From Terebella lapidaria (taxonomy: Eukaryota > Annelida > Polychaeta > Terebellida > Terebellidae), in contig OX424564.1 in NCBI GenBank assembly GCA_949152475.1, forward strand, positions 11,656,001 through 11,720,000: a DNA stretch of 64,000 nucleotides, written 5' to 3'. The notes under the pieces are model-generated. The model ran no database searches and had not been told where the DNA came from. It was given only the letters and a program-made list of their open reading frames with translations. Position 1 is the first letter of the stretch. Every line of letters starts with the position of its first letter. A program made the position numbers and the translations under genes. Of the stretch, positions 33,923-45,400 are shown in pieces.

Positions 33923-35574
33923 TTGTATCCCCCGAACAAAGTTCGGCGGATACTATGGATTTGGCTTCGTCGTCCGCGTCCGCGTCCGCGTCCGCGCCCG
34001 CGTCCGCGTCCGTGTCCGCGTCCGCAGAGATTTTCTTGTGAACGCGCTACAGGCCGCAATTCTCACCCGATCACCAATATTTTTTGCAGGCACATATATA
34101 ATGGTAAGATCCCGACACCAATCGATTTTGGTTGCCGTGGCAACTGAATTGGTCGTTTGGGGACACATTTTGCATTGAAAACAGCCTGTTTGAGACACAT
34201 GGCTTGTGAACGCGCTACAGGCCGCAATTCTCACCCGATCACCATTATTTTTTGCAGGCACATATATTATGGTAAGATCCCGACACCAATCGATTTTGGT
34301 TGCCGTGGCAACTGAATTGGTCGTTTGGGGACACATTTTGCATTGAAAACAGCCTGTTTGAGACACATGGCTTGTGAACGCTCTACAGATTGCAATTTTT
34401 GACGAATCTCGATAATATTTGGAAGTGTTGTTGGGAAGGGCTGTCACACGAAACCAATCGTTTTTTAGAATGATCATATAAATATTAATATGTTACCAGC
34501 CTAACTTATTACAGAATTTTGAAATATCCATTTTGACATGTACGATCATTCCAATAGCCTGTACAGTGGAAGGTAATGACACTGGTTTCTTGTTTAGAAT
34601 GGAGAACTGAAGTTTTCAGTGAAAACAGGACAATATTACTGAATAAGTTAACATTAGTTTTATTAGTTAAGTCTATTATTGTCCACAATAAAAATAGTTA
34701 AGATGAGAAACGTTTATTATTAAGCTCAACAAGGTAAAGGTTTTGTTCAGTACAAATTTCATGGGTGTAACTGAATAAGTTAACATTATTTTTAATAGTT
34801 AAGTCTATTATTGACCACAATAAAAATAGTTAAGACAAGAAATATTTATTATTAACTTCAACAAGGTAAATGTTCTGTCCAGTACAAATTTCATTGGTGT
34901 AACCGAATAAGTTAACATTATTTTCACTAGTTAAGTCTATTATTGACCACAATAAAAATAGTTAAGTCAATTATTGACCACAATAAAAATAGTTAAGATG
35001 AGAAATATTTATTATTAAGCTCAACAAGGTGAAAGTATGTCCAGTACAGATTTCATGGGTGTACTGAATAAGTTAACATTATTTTTACTAGTTTAGTCTA
35101 TTATTGACCACAATAAAAATGTATTACATGTATTATGAATCGAAATATAACTTATGGTGAGAAGTTCAATCTAGCTCCAATTTCGTCATCTTGAAATGCA
35201 TTTTTGGTCAAATTTTACTTTGAATTTCAACTTGGAACCAAGTTTGTAAAATATTCTGAGTTGAAATATAAATAGGTGAAAAGATTGATCTATCTGTATT
35301 TTCGTTATTTTATCAAACATGTCGAATGGAAATTCATATAAAGAGATTTCAGTGGTGATTTTGAATTCGACCTTCAATAACCTCGGAAAATCAGTGCAGC
35401 AGTTTTGGTGGGGAAAAGAAAACAGTTGTGACTTGGGATTTAACATTTCTCTGGTAATCTTTTTTAGCCCTTGCTCTAGTTTTTCACACTTGACAGTGAT
35501 ATATTTGGGGCAACAGAGATGATAGGGCTACGGGGGATACACCCAAGCGGTCGTAGGCGACCGGAAGCGTCTAG
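33923..35574 (+). mobile_element. Helitron-like (Helentron-type) non-autonomous element, copy B
   Basis: The 5' end is TTGTATCCCCCGAAC with the same GTATCCCCCGAAC/GTTCGGCGGATAC hairpin as copy A. The 3' end is a CGGTCG-TAGG-CGACCG stem-loop followed by GAAGCGTCTAG at 35574. The left flank is GCTGTAA and the right flank TTTCC; the intact opposite arm of the host element reads GCTGTAATTTCC (complement of 33475-33486). Insertion was therefore between A and T with no duplication, as Helitrons do. The interior has a duplicated segment of about 180 bp (34040-34215 and 34197-34375), short arrays containing TAAGTTAACATT and AATAAAAATAGTTAAG, and about 150 bp of the 121-bp unit. It is 1,652 bp and non-coding. 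Confidence 0.85.
33965..34024. repeat. CGTCCG hexamer microsatellite
   Basis: About nine copies of the hexamer CGTCCG (with one CGCCCG and one TGTCCG) lie just inside the 5' end of Helitron-like copy B. The corresponding place in copy A lacks the expansion. Confidence 0.8.
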
Positions 35575-35738
35575 TTTCCTTTAATTTTCACCGTGCTTTG
35601 AACTTTAAAACAGCGAACAGATTTCATTCACATTGAGGTACACATTTTATAACTTCATTCATTCATTTATCATGCATGGCACTTCGTATTTCGGACCTGC
35701 GGCCCTCAGCAGGTATCCCCGAAAGACGTACTTTGTCT

Positions 35739-37157
35739 GCATCAAACTGCACAGTTTTTGGAATGTCCTGCATGATAAATATGCCCAAATACTTTGATCA
35801 AGATTTCCACTTTTCCCGGCTAGGTGCCAACCATCTAGACAAACAATTTCGTTTTCTCTGAGGGCCAGAGGCCCGAAGACGAAATGCCTCCCGTGTTAGA
35901 ATTCTGCTGAATTTCCGACTTTTTGAGTCTGCTCTAACTGGCTAAAAATCAGGAATGGTACTCGCATTCTTGGTCAGAGGTGGCTCATGGTGTCTATAGT
36001 CTACACTTCCTAAATCCAATGAAATATCCACTTGTTATCGTGTTTATCCTCACAATTCAGTGTTCTGAAGCCGGCATGGATACTTTATTAAACAAATTCC
36101 TTTCTTTCAATACCTGTCAAGTGATGTCACACGCGCGTGCACTTGAGGGAATCCCCTCGAAAATGACACGAGTGCACGCAGAGACTTCAGTTCACGGAAT
36201 AAAATAGTTCCCGGCTTCATTTCCGTTTTGTTCACTGCTTGCAGTTGAATCACAGTCTGAAGTCGAGGAAGATGTAAAACACAAAACCTCGAGTGGCATG
36301 ATAAATATATCAAAGTAAACTTGAAACGAGAAGTTGGAAACTTAACTTTTTTCAACTCGAACTGTCAACTCGAATTGACGAATTCCCTGACCTTGCAAAA
36401 AGGATTCAACCCACTGTATTACATAGTTTCTGATGTTGTGTCAGTCTGAAGGTGTCGTACTGTTGAAATTATTTGCCTGTGTCAAATAATGACAGCTAGT
36501 AGTTGCCATACACTACGATTCAGGGCCATGTGTTCGTTTAGCTTTCTACTCAAGAGTGTCACATAACCACACAGTCGATAGACATACTATTTTGGTCATG
36601 GTGGGGCTAAGGCTAGCCTAGGATCTGCTAGGCATAGCATATATCTTACGGCATTGTTCCAACTGATCAAAAGCTTAATCGCTCAGAATGGTTTTCCGAG
36701 ACGAATTATCCTGGAAGATATTGTGTCCTGTCGCAAGCAACCGATGAAATAAGTTCTGTGTGAAGTTTTCAAACTATTTTTGGTAAAATGTAGGGCTTAC
36801 ACGAGTACTAGTTGACGGTTACAAAAGGTTTCTAACCGTTTACTCATGATTTTCAAGAAGTGATCGTAATTTTTCAGTAACTCTTTGTTCTCAATTTGTT
36901 CGTTGTTGTTTTTAATGCGATCATTGTCATTAAATGCTTCAGTGGATGCAAGATCAATTGTTTCATCAACTTTCGAGGGTATGAAGCTCTAGTAAAATGT
37001 ACGCCGACCAATCGAGAGATCAATCATATTGAGAGATTTTAACCAGTTTATCAACATATTTTCAGGCCATCTCTAAAACCATGCATGCACAAAACCACAT
37101 CTCGAGCGGAGCCATGCGAGTACGTTTTTGAGTGATGGCGCTTTGCCTGGGTTTTCG
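35739..37157. other. Intergenic region, no gene recognised
   Basis: One more Helitron-like 3' end candidate is present on the minus strand at about 35835 (hairpin GGGCC-TCT-GGCCC then TTTGTCTAG), but the base after CTAG is A, so it is weak. No coding frame is credible. Confidence 0.35.
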
Positions 37158-37166
37158 TAACCGGTT

Positions 37167-37414
37167 AGTGTTCGCGAAAAACATTTAGCCACATCAGACA
37201 AAATGTGACATTTCCCTTTTACATCAGACCATGAATGGGGCAATTGAAAATTTACGGGAACAGCAAAATCTGATCGATTTTTAACCGCGATATGCAATGA
37301 AGCCATCTGGAGCAATCATCAGACATTTTGACTGATGTTGGGTCACGAAACACCGGACATTAGGAATTTACATCAGACAAGTCTGATGTAAATGGTGTTT
37401 TTCGCAAACACTGG
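37167..37414. mobile_element. hAT-like MITE with duplicated TAACCGGTT
   Basis: The left end reads AGTGTTCGCGAAAAAC; the right end, on the minus strand, reads CCAGTGTTTGCGAAAAAC. The word TAACCGGTT flanks it on both sides (37158-37166 and 37415-37423), an 8-9 bp duplication as left by hAT elements. ACATCAGAC words occur inside both arms. At 248 bp it is non-coding and must depend on a transposase made elsewhere. Confidence 0.7.
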
Positions 37415-38221
37415 TAACCGGTTTATCAGGAACACATTTTGCAACCTTGTATTCCAGCCCCAAACTCTTCATTCTACTAGTAGTCAAATTTCCGTCTTAA
37501 ATTTATCTGAATATTCATAGCTAAAATTGAAATCTAGAGTATGTTTGGTTTTGTTGTATATATTGTACAATATTTGATTATTACCAAGATTCAGGAAAAA
37601 AAAATAAATAAGATGGTAAATTTTTTTACTGTGTTCAGCGTACCAAATTCTTGCAATACGTTGTATTTACAATGTATCAGTCATGAAATAGGGGTAAAAC
37701 AATGTGTCACAAATCACAATATCCAGGAATTGTCCATGAATTGTAACACATGACGAAAAAAAAAAAAATTGCTCACCTTTTGTACAAAATTATCCATCTT
37801 TGTATATCCAGTGATAAAAAAAATTGAATCTCGTCATATTCCCTCCCATGAAATAGTGGTATTCACTGAAGTATATTCTTTCTTAACTCTTATCAGAAGA
37901 GTTTCTTTTAAAGTTCACAATGTTTAGTGCCAGTCACCACTGGTTGGAGTGTGTGATTTACTGCAAATAACTAACACATGTAGATTTGTTGCTTGAAAAG
38001 ATCAGCTCTGTTCGTTAGCATGTACATAGCAATTAGCTGCATTGTTGTATGTAACAACTGCTGTCAGCTGCAGGGTTTTCCTAATTAGTAAATGCTGATT
38101 GTACTTTTGCTGGTTGAACCTATTGTTATGGTTAGGTGTTAGGACTGGAACCCTGCTGGCAGTTAACTGTAACTTTGAATTGTGCTTGATTAATACCTGC
38201 AATTGACACACTGACTGTCAG

Positions 38222-38229
38222 TATATAAG
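38222..38229 (+). promoter_or_regulatory. Possible TATA box of the giant gene
   Basis: TATATAAG lies about 100 bp upstream of the first coding ATG (38328). An upstream ATG at 38284 in another frame would precede the coding start if transcription begins here. A good splice acceptor at 38323 (GTATTTGCAG) alternatively implies a non-coding first exon further upstream, so the promoter position is uncertain. Confidence 0.35.
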
Positions 38230-38327
38230 CAGTGCTGGTAACTGCTGTGAAATCATTCAGCTCCCATTTAGCAAACAAGCAACATGAATTTTAACCAAAA
38301 AATTACTTTTGTTGTATTTGCAGAAAA

Positions 38328-39051
38328 ATGGTCTTTCACCTCAAGAGGATTGGGCCAGAGGCCAGCCGTCCTGAGAGCTCCAATATCATTTGGTAAATAT
38401 ATAAGTGTTCACTGTACAAAATATCACAAATTAAACTATAAATATACACAGATCATTGAAAAGCAAGAATAAATGAAAAATGTATTTGAATTTAGATCAG
38501 ATTTGATAAATGAATTCATACTTTGTGCATAAGGGCACAAACAGCAGTAATCATGCGAATATAGGGTTTGGGCATATATTCTATAATATTAGCATCTTCT
38601 TTACAGCTTCACGAAAAATGTGACGATCATTGGACGCAATGCGAAGCAGGCCGACTATGTGATCTGCAGCAGTGACTACGAACAGAATGCGTTCATCAGC
38701 CGTAGACACTGTCGGGTCAGGCGTCATAGCAACACCCACAAGGTCATCGATGACAGTCGTAATGGTGTCTTCATCAATGACATCAAAATCTCTGGTTTGT
38801 ATCATTCTCTCTCTAGAAAATAACCGTCTAACTTACTGTTTTCACTCTCAAGTGGGTCAAAATGTCTATGCCAGAATATTTTTTGCCTGAATATAACAAA
38901 AAAACAAGGAGTTCATTTCCTGTCATACTTGCCTTTGTTAGGTGAAGCCGAGCTGTTTGAAGGCGATACTGTGACGTTCGGACACCCCAATGGTGAAAGG
39001 CTTGTCCCTGGGACTAGAGCAAGACAACCGGACTCAGAATACCAGTTCATT
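38328..39051 (+). other. FHA domain (exons 1-3 of the giant gene)
   Basis: FHA domains bind phosphothreonine peptides. The domain starts MVFHLKRIGPEA and shows the hallmark residues in order: Gly-Arg in IIGRN, Ser-Arg-Arg-His in FISRRHC, and Asn-Gly in SRNGVFIND, then EGDTVTFG. The pattern LFEGDTVTFG followed by SEYQFI resembles the FHA domain of TCF19 more than that of MDC1, as judged from memory. The introns that split it have phases 2, 1 and 0. Confidence 0.85.
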
Positions 39052-39439
39052 GTAAGTTTGGGTCAGAGCATCGTTCACTCTGAACTACTAGTGTATGGAT
39101 GTGGTATGTATTGTGGATCTTCAGCGATAGAACGCATGCATAAAAATGTCCATTTCTGTTTGATCAAAGTGGGTGTGATCTGGTGAAAATCTGAAGCCCA
39201 TATCACAGCCCATGCTTTGGTCAAATGGCGAGGATTTAATGACAACAAAGATTTCAGCTTATTCTTTGGAAGAACTGTGTAGGTGTTGATGATTTGGCTG
39301 AGGCGGCTGTGAATTACTTGATAGCTTCAAATATTGGTATCACAGCCCGCTTTGGTCAAAACACCACACCAAGATTCATCTACCGGGATGGACCAGGAAT
39401 TAAGGCATTTCGGCAGAAATGCCTTTATGGTTTTAGCAG

Positions 39440-39480
<41 letters not shown>

Positions 39481-42400
39481 CTTCTTCCGCCACTTTTGGT
39501 TTCCGGACGATAACTTTAGATTGCCTTGACGGATCCTTGTCAAATTTTCACCGCAAGTCAGAAATGATATGAGGAAGAACCCTATTCTTTTTGAGCCGGA
39601 TCGGAGGTCCGTGAGGTCCGTGAGGATGAAATCAAGGCTAATTTTAAGACTTGGTTTCCGGACGATAACTGGAAAAATATTTATGCAATAGTTGCAGAAC
39701 TCTGCATGGAGGTTCATATGCCACCAGGGAAGAACCCTATTGATTTTGGGATCGATCCGTCAAACGACCTTTGACCTAGAGGTCAAAATAATTTTTTGCT
39801 GATTCATCCTTGAGGCTTCCTGCATATCTCGGAAACCGTGCGTCGTAGAGCGAAACGGACGTTATTTTCGGACTCGTCGCCCTAGACAAACATCTCTAGG
39901 GTGTACTTTTTGTTTTGATCCGGCTCCGAGGTCCGTGAGGTCCGTGAGGATGAAATCGAGGAACTTGGTTTCCGGACGATAACTCAAAAAATATTCAGGC
40001 AATAGTTGCAGAATTTTGCACGGAGGTTTATATATCACCAGGGAAGAACCCTATTGATTTTGGGATCGATACCTCAAACGACCTTTGACCTAGAGGTCGA
40101 AATAATTTTTTGCTGAGTCATCCTTGATTCATCCTGCATATCTCGGAAACGGTGCGTCGTAGAGCGAAACGGACGTTATTTTCGGACTCGTCGCCCTAGA
40201 CAAACATGTCTAAGGGGTATTATGGATGAACTTTGACCTTGACCCGAAATTTTTTTGCCGAGTCGGCATTTTTCGTTTTCGTCGATATCTCGGAAACGGT
40301 GCGTCGTAGAGCGAAACGGACGTTATTTTCGGACTCGTCGCACTAGACAAACATGTCTAAGGGGTATTATGGATGAACTTTGACCTTGACCCGAAATTTT
40401 TTTGCCGAGTCGGCATTTTTCGTTTTCGTCGATATCTCGGAAACGGTGCGTCGTAGAGCGAAACGGACGTTATTTTCGGACTCGTCGCACTAGACAAACA
40501 TGTCTAAGGGGTATTATGGATGAACTTTGACCTTGACCCGAAATTTTTTTGCCGAGTCGGCATTTTTCGTTTTCGTCGATATCTCGGAAACGGTGCGTCG
40601 TAGAGCGAAACGGACGTTATTTTCGGACTCGTCGCACTAGACAAACATGTCTACGGGGAATTATTGATGAACTGACCTTGACCCGAAATTTTTTGGCCGA
40701 GTCGGCATTTTTCGTTTTCGTCGATATCTCGGAAACGGTGCGTCGTAGAGCGAAACGGACGTTATTTTCGGACTCGTCGCACTAGACAAACATGTCTAAG
40801 GGGAATTATGGATGAACTTTGACCTTGACCCGAAATTTTTTTGCCGAGTCGGCATTTTTCGTTTTCGTCGATATCTCGGAAACGGTGCGTCGTAGAGCGA
40901 AACGGACGTTATTTTCGGACTCGTCGCACTAGACAAACATGTCTAAGGGGTATTATTGATGAACTTTGACCTTGACCCGAAATTTTTTTGCCGAGTCGGC
41001 ATTTTTCGTTTTCGTCGTTATCTCGGAAACGGTGCGTCGTAGAGCGAAACGGACGTTATTTTTGGACTCGTCGCACTAGACAAACATGTCTAAGGGGTAT
41101 TATGGATGAACTTTGACCTTGACCCGAAATTTTTTTGCCGAGTCGGCATTTTTCGTTTTCGTCGATATCTCGGAAACGGTGCGTCGTAGAGCGAAACGGA
41201 CGTTATTTTCGGACTCGTCGCACTAGACAAACATGTCTAAGGGGTATTATTGATGAACTTTGACCTTGACCCGAAATTTTTTTGCCGAGTCGGCATTTTT
41301 CGTTTTCGTCGTTATCTCGGAAACGGTGCGTCGTAGAGCGAAACGGACGTTATTTTCGGACTCGTCGCACTAGACAAACATGTCTAAGGGGTATTATTGA
41401 TGAACTTTGACCTTGACCCGAAATTTTTTTGCCGAGTCGGCATTTTTCGTTTTCGTCGTTATCTCGGAAACGGTGCGTCGTAGAGCGAAACGGACGTTAT
41501 TTTCGGACTCGTCGCACTAGACAAACATGTCTAAGGGGTATTATGGATGAACTTTGACCTTGACCCGAAATTTTTTTGCCGAGTCGGCATTTTTCGTTTT
41601 CGTCGATATCTCGGAAACGGTGCGTCGTAGAGCGAAACGGACGTTATTTTCGGACTCGTCGCACTAGACAAACATGTCTAAGGGGAATTATTGATTTTGC
41701 CGAGTCGGCATTTTTCGTTTTCGTCGATATCTCGGAAACGGTGCGTCGTAGAGCGAAACGGACATTACTTTCGGACTCGTCGCCCTAGACAAACATGTCT
41801 AAGGGGTATTATGGATTAACTTTGACCTTGACCCGAAATTTTTTTGCCGAGTCGGCAGTTTTTGTTTTCGTCGATATCTCGGAAACGGTGCGTCGTAGAG
41901 CGAAACGGATGGTATTTTCGGACTCGTCGCCCTAGACAAACATGTCTAGCGGGTATTATGGATGAACTTTGACCTTGACCCGAAATTTGTCGACATTTTT
42001 TCATTTTCATCGATATCTAGTATTATAAATTATTCATCACACCGAAATGCCTCCAAGGCATCTTTAGGCCTTGACGTCTAGTTGGTGAGTGAAGACCGAT
42101 TGTTGTTAACAGTTGAAACGTTCTCAAGCAGGCCACAGCGACTGTGGTGTGATGTTGTCAGACATATCACAGCCCGCTTTGGTCAACTTGTGGATGTTAT
42201 TACATCAAAATAATGTTATAAAGTTAAATGTAGATGTAGTTTGTGCTGCAGTACACAATGTGAAAAGTTAATATATATGAAGTCAATGTAGCTGGTTCAC
42301 ATTGATTCAAGGGAAAAAAAAATTCAGAAATTTCCGAATTGTTCAACTATGTACATGTAATCAATTACATGTTTGTCAATGTTAAAGAATGTTCTACTGT

Positions 42401-45400
42401 TTAATTCCCAGTGTCTTGCAATATCACAGTGATTTATTATCACCTACTCGATGATGTGCTGGTCGTCTGACCAGAAGTGGTTGTGATGTGTTGTTTGGTC
42501 CATATCACAGACCGCTTTGGTCAACATGATCAGCCAATTTGCAGCGTATTTTGTAGGTCAAACTTGTGCATTGAAGAACTGAACTGTGGTCAATGAAAGA
42601 ATAAAAGTATATTGTCGATAAAACTGCAAGTAGACTGCTTTCAATAAAATTTATTACTCACAACTTGCTTCGTTCTGTAGTATGGTTGAATATGTGTGCT
42701 ATGGATTTGCGAGTGCCTCGCTGCGTTGATGTTGTATTCCAAATTGTCTCCTATAGGTTACATTTGAAGTTTCTGACTGTTCTTACCTACATTATATCAA
42801 GCTTTATTTATCCAAACATCTCGACACTCCTCTTGGCAACAGTTAGTCTGTACTTATGTACCAGTATCTTAAACACCGAATGTAGATGAAATTGTCTTTT
42901 AAAGCTTGTGACATGAATCATTGAGGGTTCACCTGCTTGCTGCCAGCAACCAGTGCATTCAATATCAAGATAAAAGCTAAATATTTAAATGTAAGGAACA
43001 AAGCACGAGTTGTAGTACATGTGGTGAGGCCACATCAATCAAAAATGACGGTTTATAATCTTTCTGGCCTTGAAAATTTTTGAATTTTTAAAAAATGAAT
43101 CTCGATAGAACAGTCCATAAACGTGATTTTGGAAAAGACTAGGAAAAGTGCACTTGAAAAAAAAAAGTTAATTTATCACACATAAGATCGTATGTAAAAT
43201 CCTACAGCTTTGGGAACACAGAATTTGGCTAAATTAATTAATGAACCAACTATACTGCTTGGTGTTGCCTCCAGAAATGAATAAGTAAATGTGATTAGGG
43301 GTAGTAATTAGCATCTCAAGATGTACATCTTGTACTGGTAGGTGGAGAGATGTACCTGTGGGCAAGCCTCTGGTTCCATCACCACGCCAACAAGACAGCC
43401 ACTGGATGTTGTAGCTCATAGCAACTTGATGCCACCTCCGTCCACACCCGTGGTACCAGCATCCCGAAATCTACAAAGTCCAGCACAGGGGAAAGAACAC
43501 CCGAGAACTTGCAACGTTATCAGGGAAAATGCAAGGAATTCAATGTTGTCAGCTTGCGCATCACCTGGTGGTAAAGTGGCAGAGGTTTCTCGAGTTGAGG
43601 GGAGTTCTGAGAGGCTCGGAGAACAAATTAAGACTGATACTCCTGAAAGCAGTGCCAGGTCAAACAAGTTGCGCCTTGGTAGAGCGAGCGACAGGCCACT
43701 GGAAGGACCTGAAGATGGTCCAGCTGCATGTGATGTATCTGGACCAATCTATGAAGACAAGGAACCATCAGTGTCTGAGGAGAGTGTGTCGAGTCAAGCC
43801 AATTCTGAAGTAATGAGTGAAGCTCAGCAGCAGGTGCTTGCTGAAGCAAAGAGACGTATGACTGAAACTTCCAGTGATGTCTCAAATACAATAACACCTG
43901 CCAAATCTGTCACAAAAAAGACATGTGCACCCAAAACAGAACAGCATGTGACACCAGCGAAAGACCCAATGTCTTCACCGAATGAAATGGTCCCTGATTG
44001 TGAGAAGCAAGGGCATGAAATAGAAGCTAATCAGTTAACTAATGAACCGACATTGAGTGATTCAGAAGTTGCACGAACAACATCTACACAAGAAGTCAAA
44101 CTTTCATCAATTGATTCAGAATTTGAACAAAAGCCAACTGATTCTGGAGATAAACAGATGTCAACTGAACCAGAATTAGCTGAGAAGCAAAGTGAACAGG
44201 GAGTTGCACAAGCATCAACAAAACCAGAAGATGAACAGAAAGCAACTCAACCAGAAAAGTTGACCGAACCAGAAATTGTACAGATGTCGACAGAACCAGA
44301 CGTTAAACCGATATCGACTGAACAAGAAGTTAAACGAAAGTCAACAGAACCAGAAGTAGAACCGAAAATAATTGAGGTTAAACAGTTGTCCACTGAACCC
44401 GAAGTTGAACAAACGGCAACAGAGCCAGAAATTCAAAAACCGCCAGCTGAACAAGAAGTTAAACAGACAACTGGAGCAGAAAAGTTGACTGAACCAGAAG
44501 TTGTACAAATGTCGACAGAAGTTGAACAGATATCGACTGAACAAGAAGTTAAACAAGAGTTAACTGAACCAAAAGTTAAACTGACACCAATTGAGGTTAA
44601 ACATTCACCAACTGAAGTTGAACAGATGTCAACCGAATCAGATGTTGAACAGACGCCAACTGAACCCGAAGTTGAACAAACGTCAACTGAACCAGAAGTT
44701 GAACAGACACCAACTGAACCAGAAGTTGAACAGACGTCAACTGAACCTGAAGTTAAACAGACAGCAACAGAACCGGAAGTTGAACAGACACCAACTGGAC
44801 CAGAAGTTGAAAAGACGGCAACTGAACCTGAACTTGAACAGATGTCAACCGAATCAGATGTTGAACAGACGCCAACTGAACCCGAAGTTGAACAGACGTC
44901 AACTGAACCTGAAGTTAAAGAGACGGCAACAGAACCGGAAGTTGAACAGACACCAACTGAACCAGAAGTTGAACAGACGGCAACAGAACCAGAAGTTGAA
45001 CAGACACCAACTGAACCTGAAGTTGAACAGACGGCAACAGAACCGAAAGTTGAACAGACACCAACTGAACCGGAAGTTGAACAGACACCAACTGAACCAG
45101 AAGTTGAACAGATGTCAACAGAACTAGAAGTTGAACAGAAGGCAACAGAACCGAAAGTTGAACAGATGTCATCAGAACTAGAAGTTGAACCGTCGAAAAC
45201 TGAACCAGAAGTTGAACTTACGCCAACTAAAGCAGATGTTGTACAGATGCAAACTGAATCAGAAATTGAGCATATTCAAACTGAACCAATTGTTGAACAA
45301 GCGTCAACCACACCAGAAGTTGAACAAATGTCGACAGAACCAGATGCTGAAGAGATATCGACTGAACAAGAATTTAAACAGAAGTCAACTGAACCAATAG

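Larger units (their letters stand above)
33335..35738. mobile_element. Fold-back element split by a Helitron-like copy
   Basis: The left arm runs from about 33335 to 33690 and the right arm from about 33710 to 33922, resuming at 35575-35738. Shared words in opposite orientation are ATACCTGCTGAGG, CGCAGGTCCGAAA, GATAAAATGTGTACCTC, ATTACAGCTAAAC and ACCAAAATGG. The right arm is interrupted exactly by the element at 33923-35574. The hairpin GGACC-GCA-GGTCC near the left end followed by CTAG at 33335 (minus strand, then T) suggests that this element may itself be Helitron-related. No protein is encoded. Confidence 0.7.
39190..42530. repeat. Intronic repeat with ATATCACAGCCCGCTTTGGT words
   Basis: The phrase TATCACAGCCCGCTTTGGTC, with small variants, occurs at about 39196, 39340, 42167 and 42501 in intron 3. 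The Helitron-like element lies between the second and third copies. It looks like an older tandem duplication of intron sequence split by the insertion. Confidence 0.55.
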
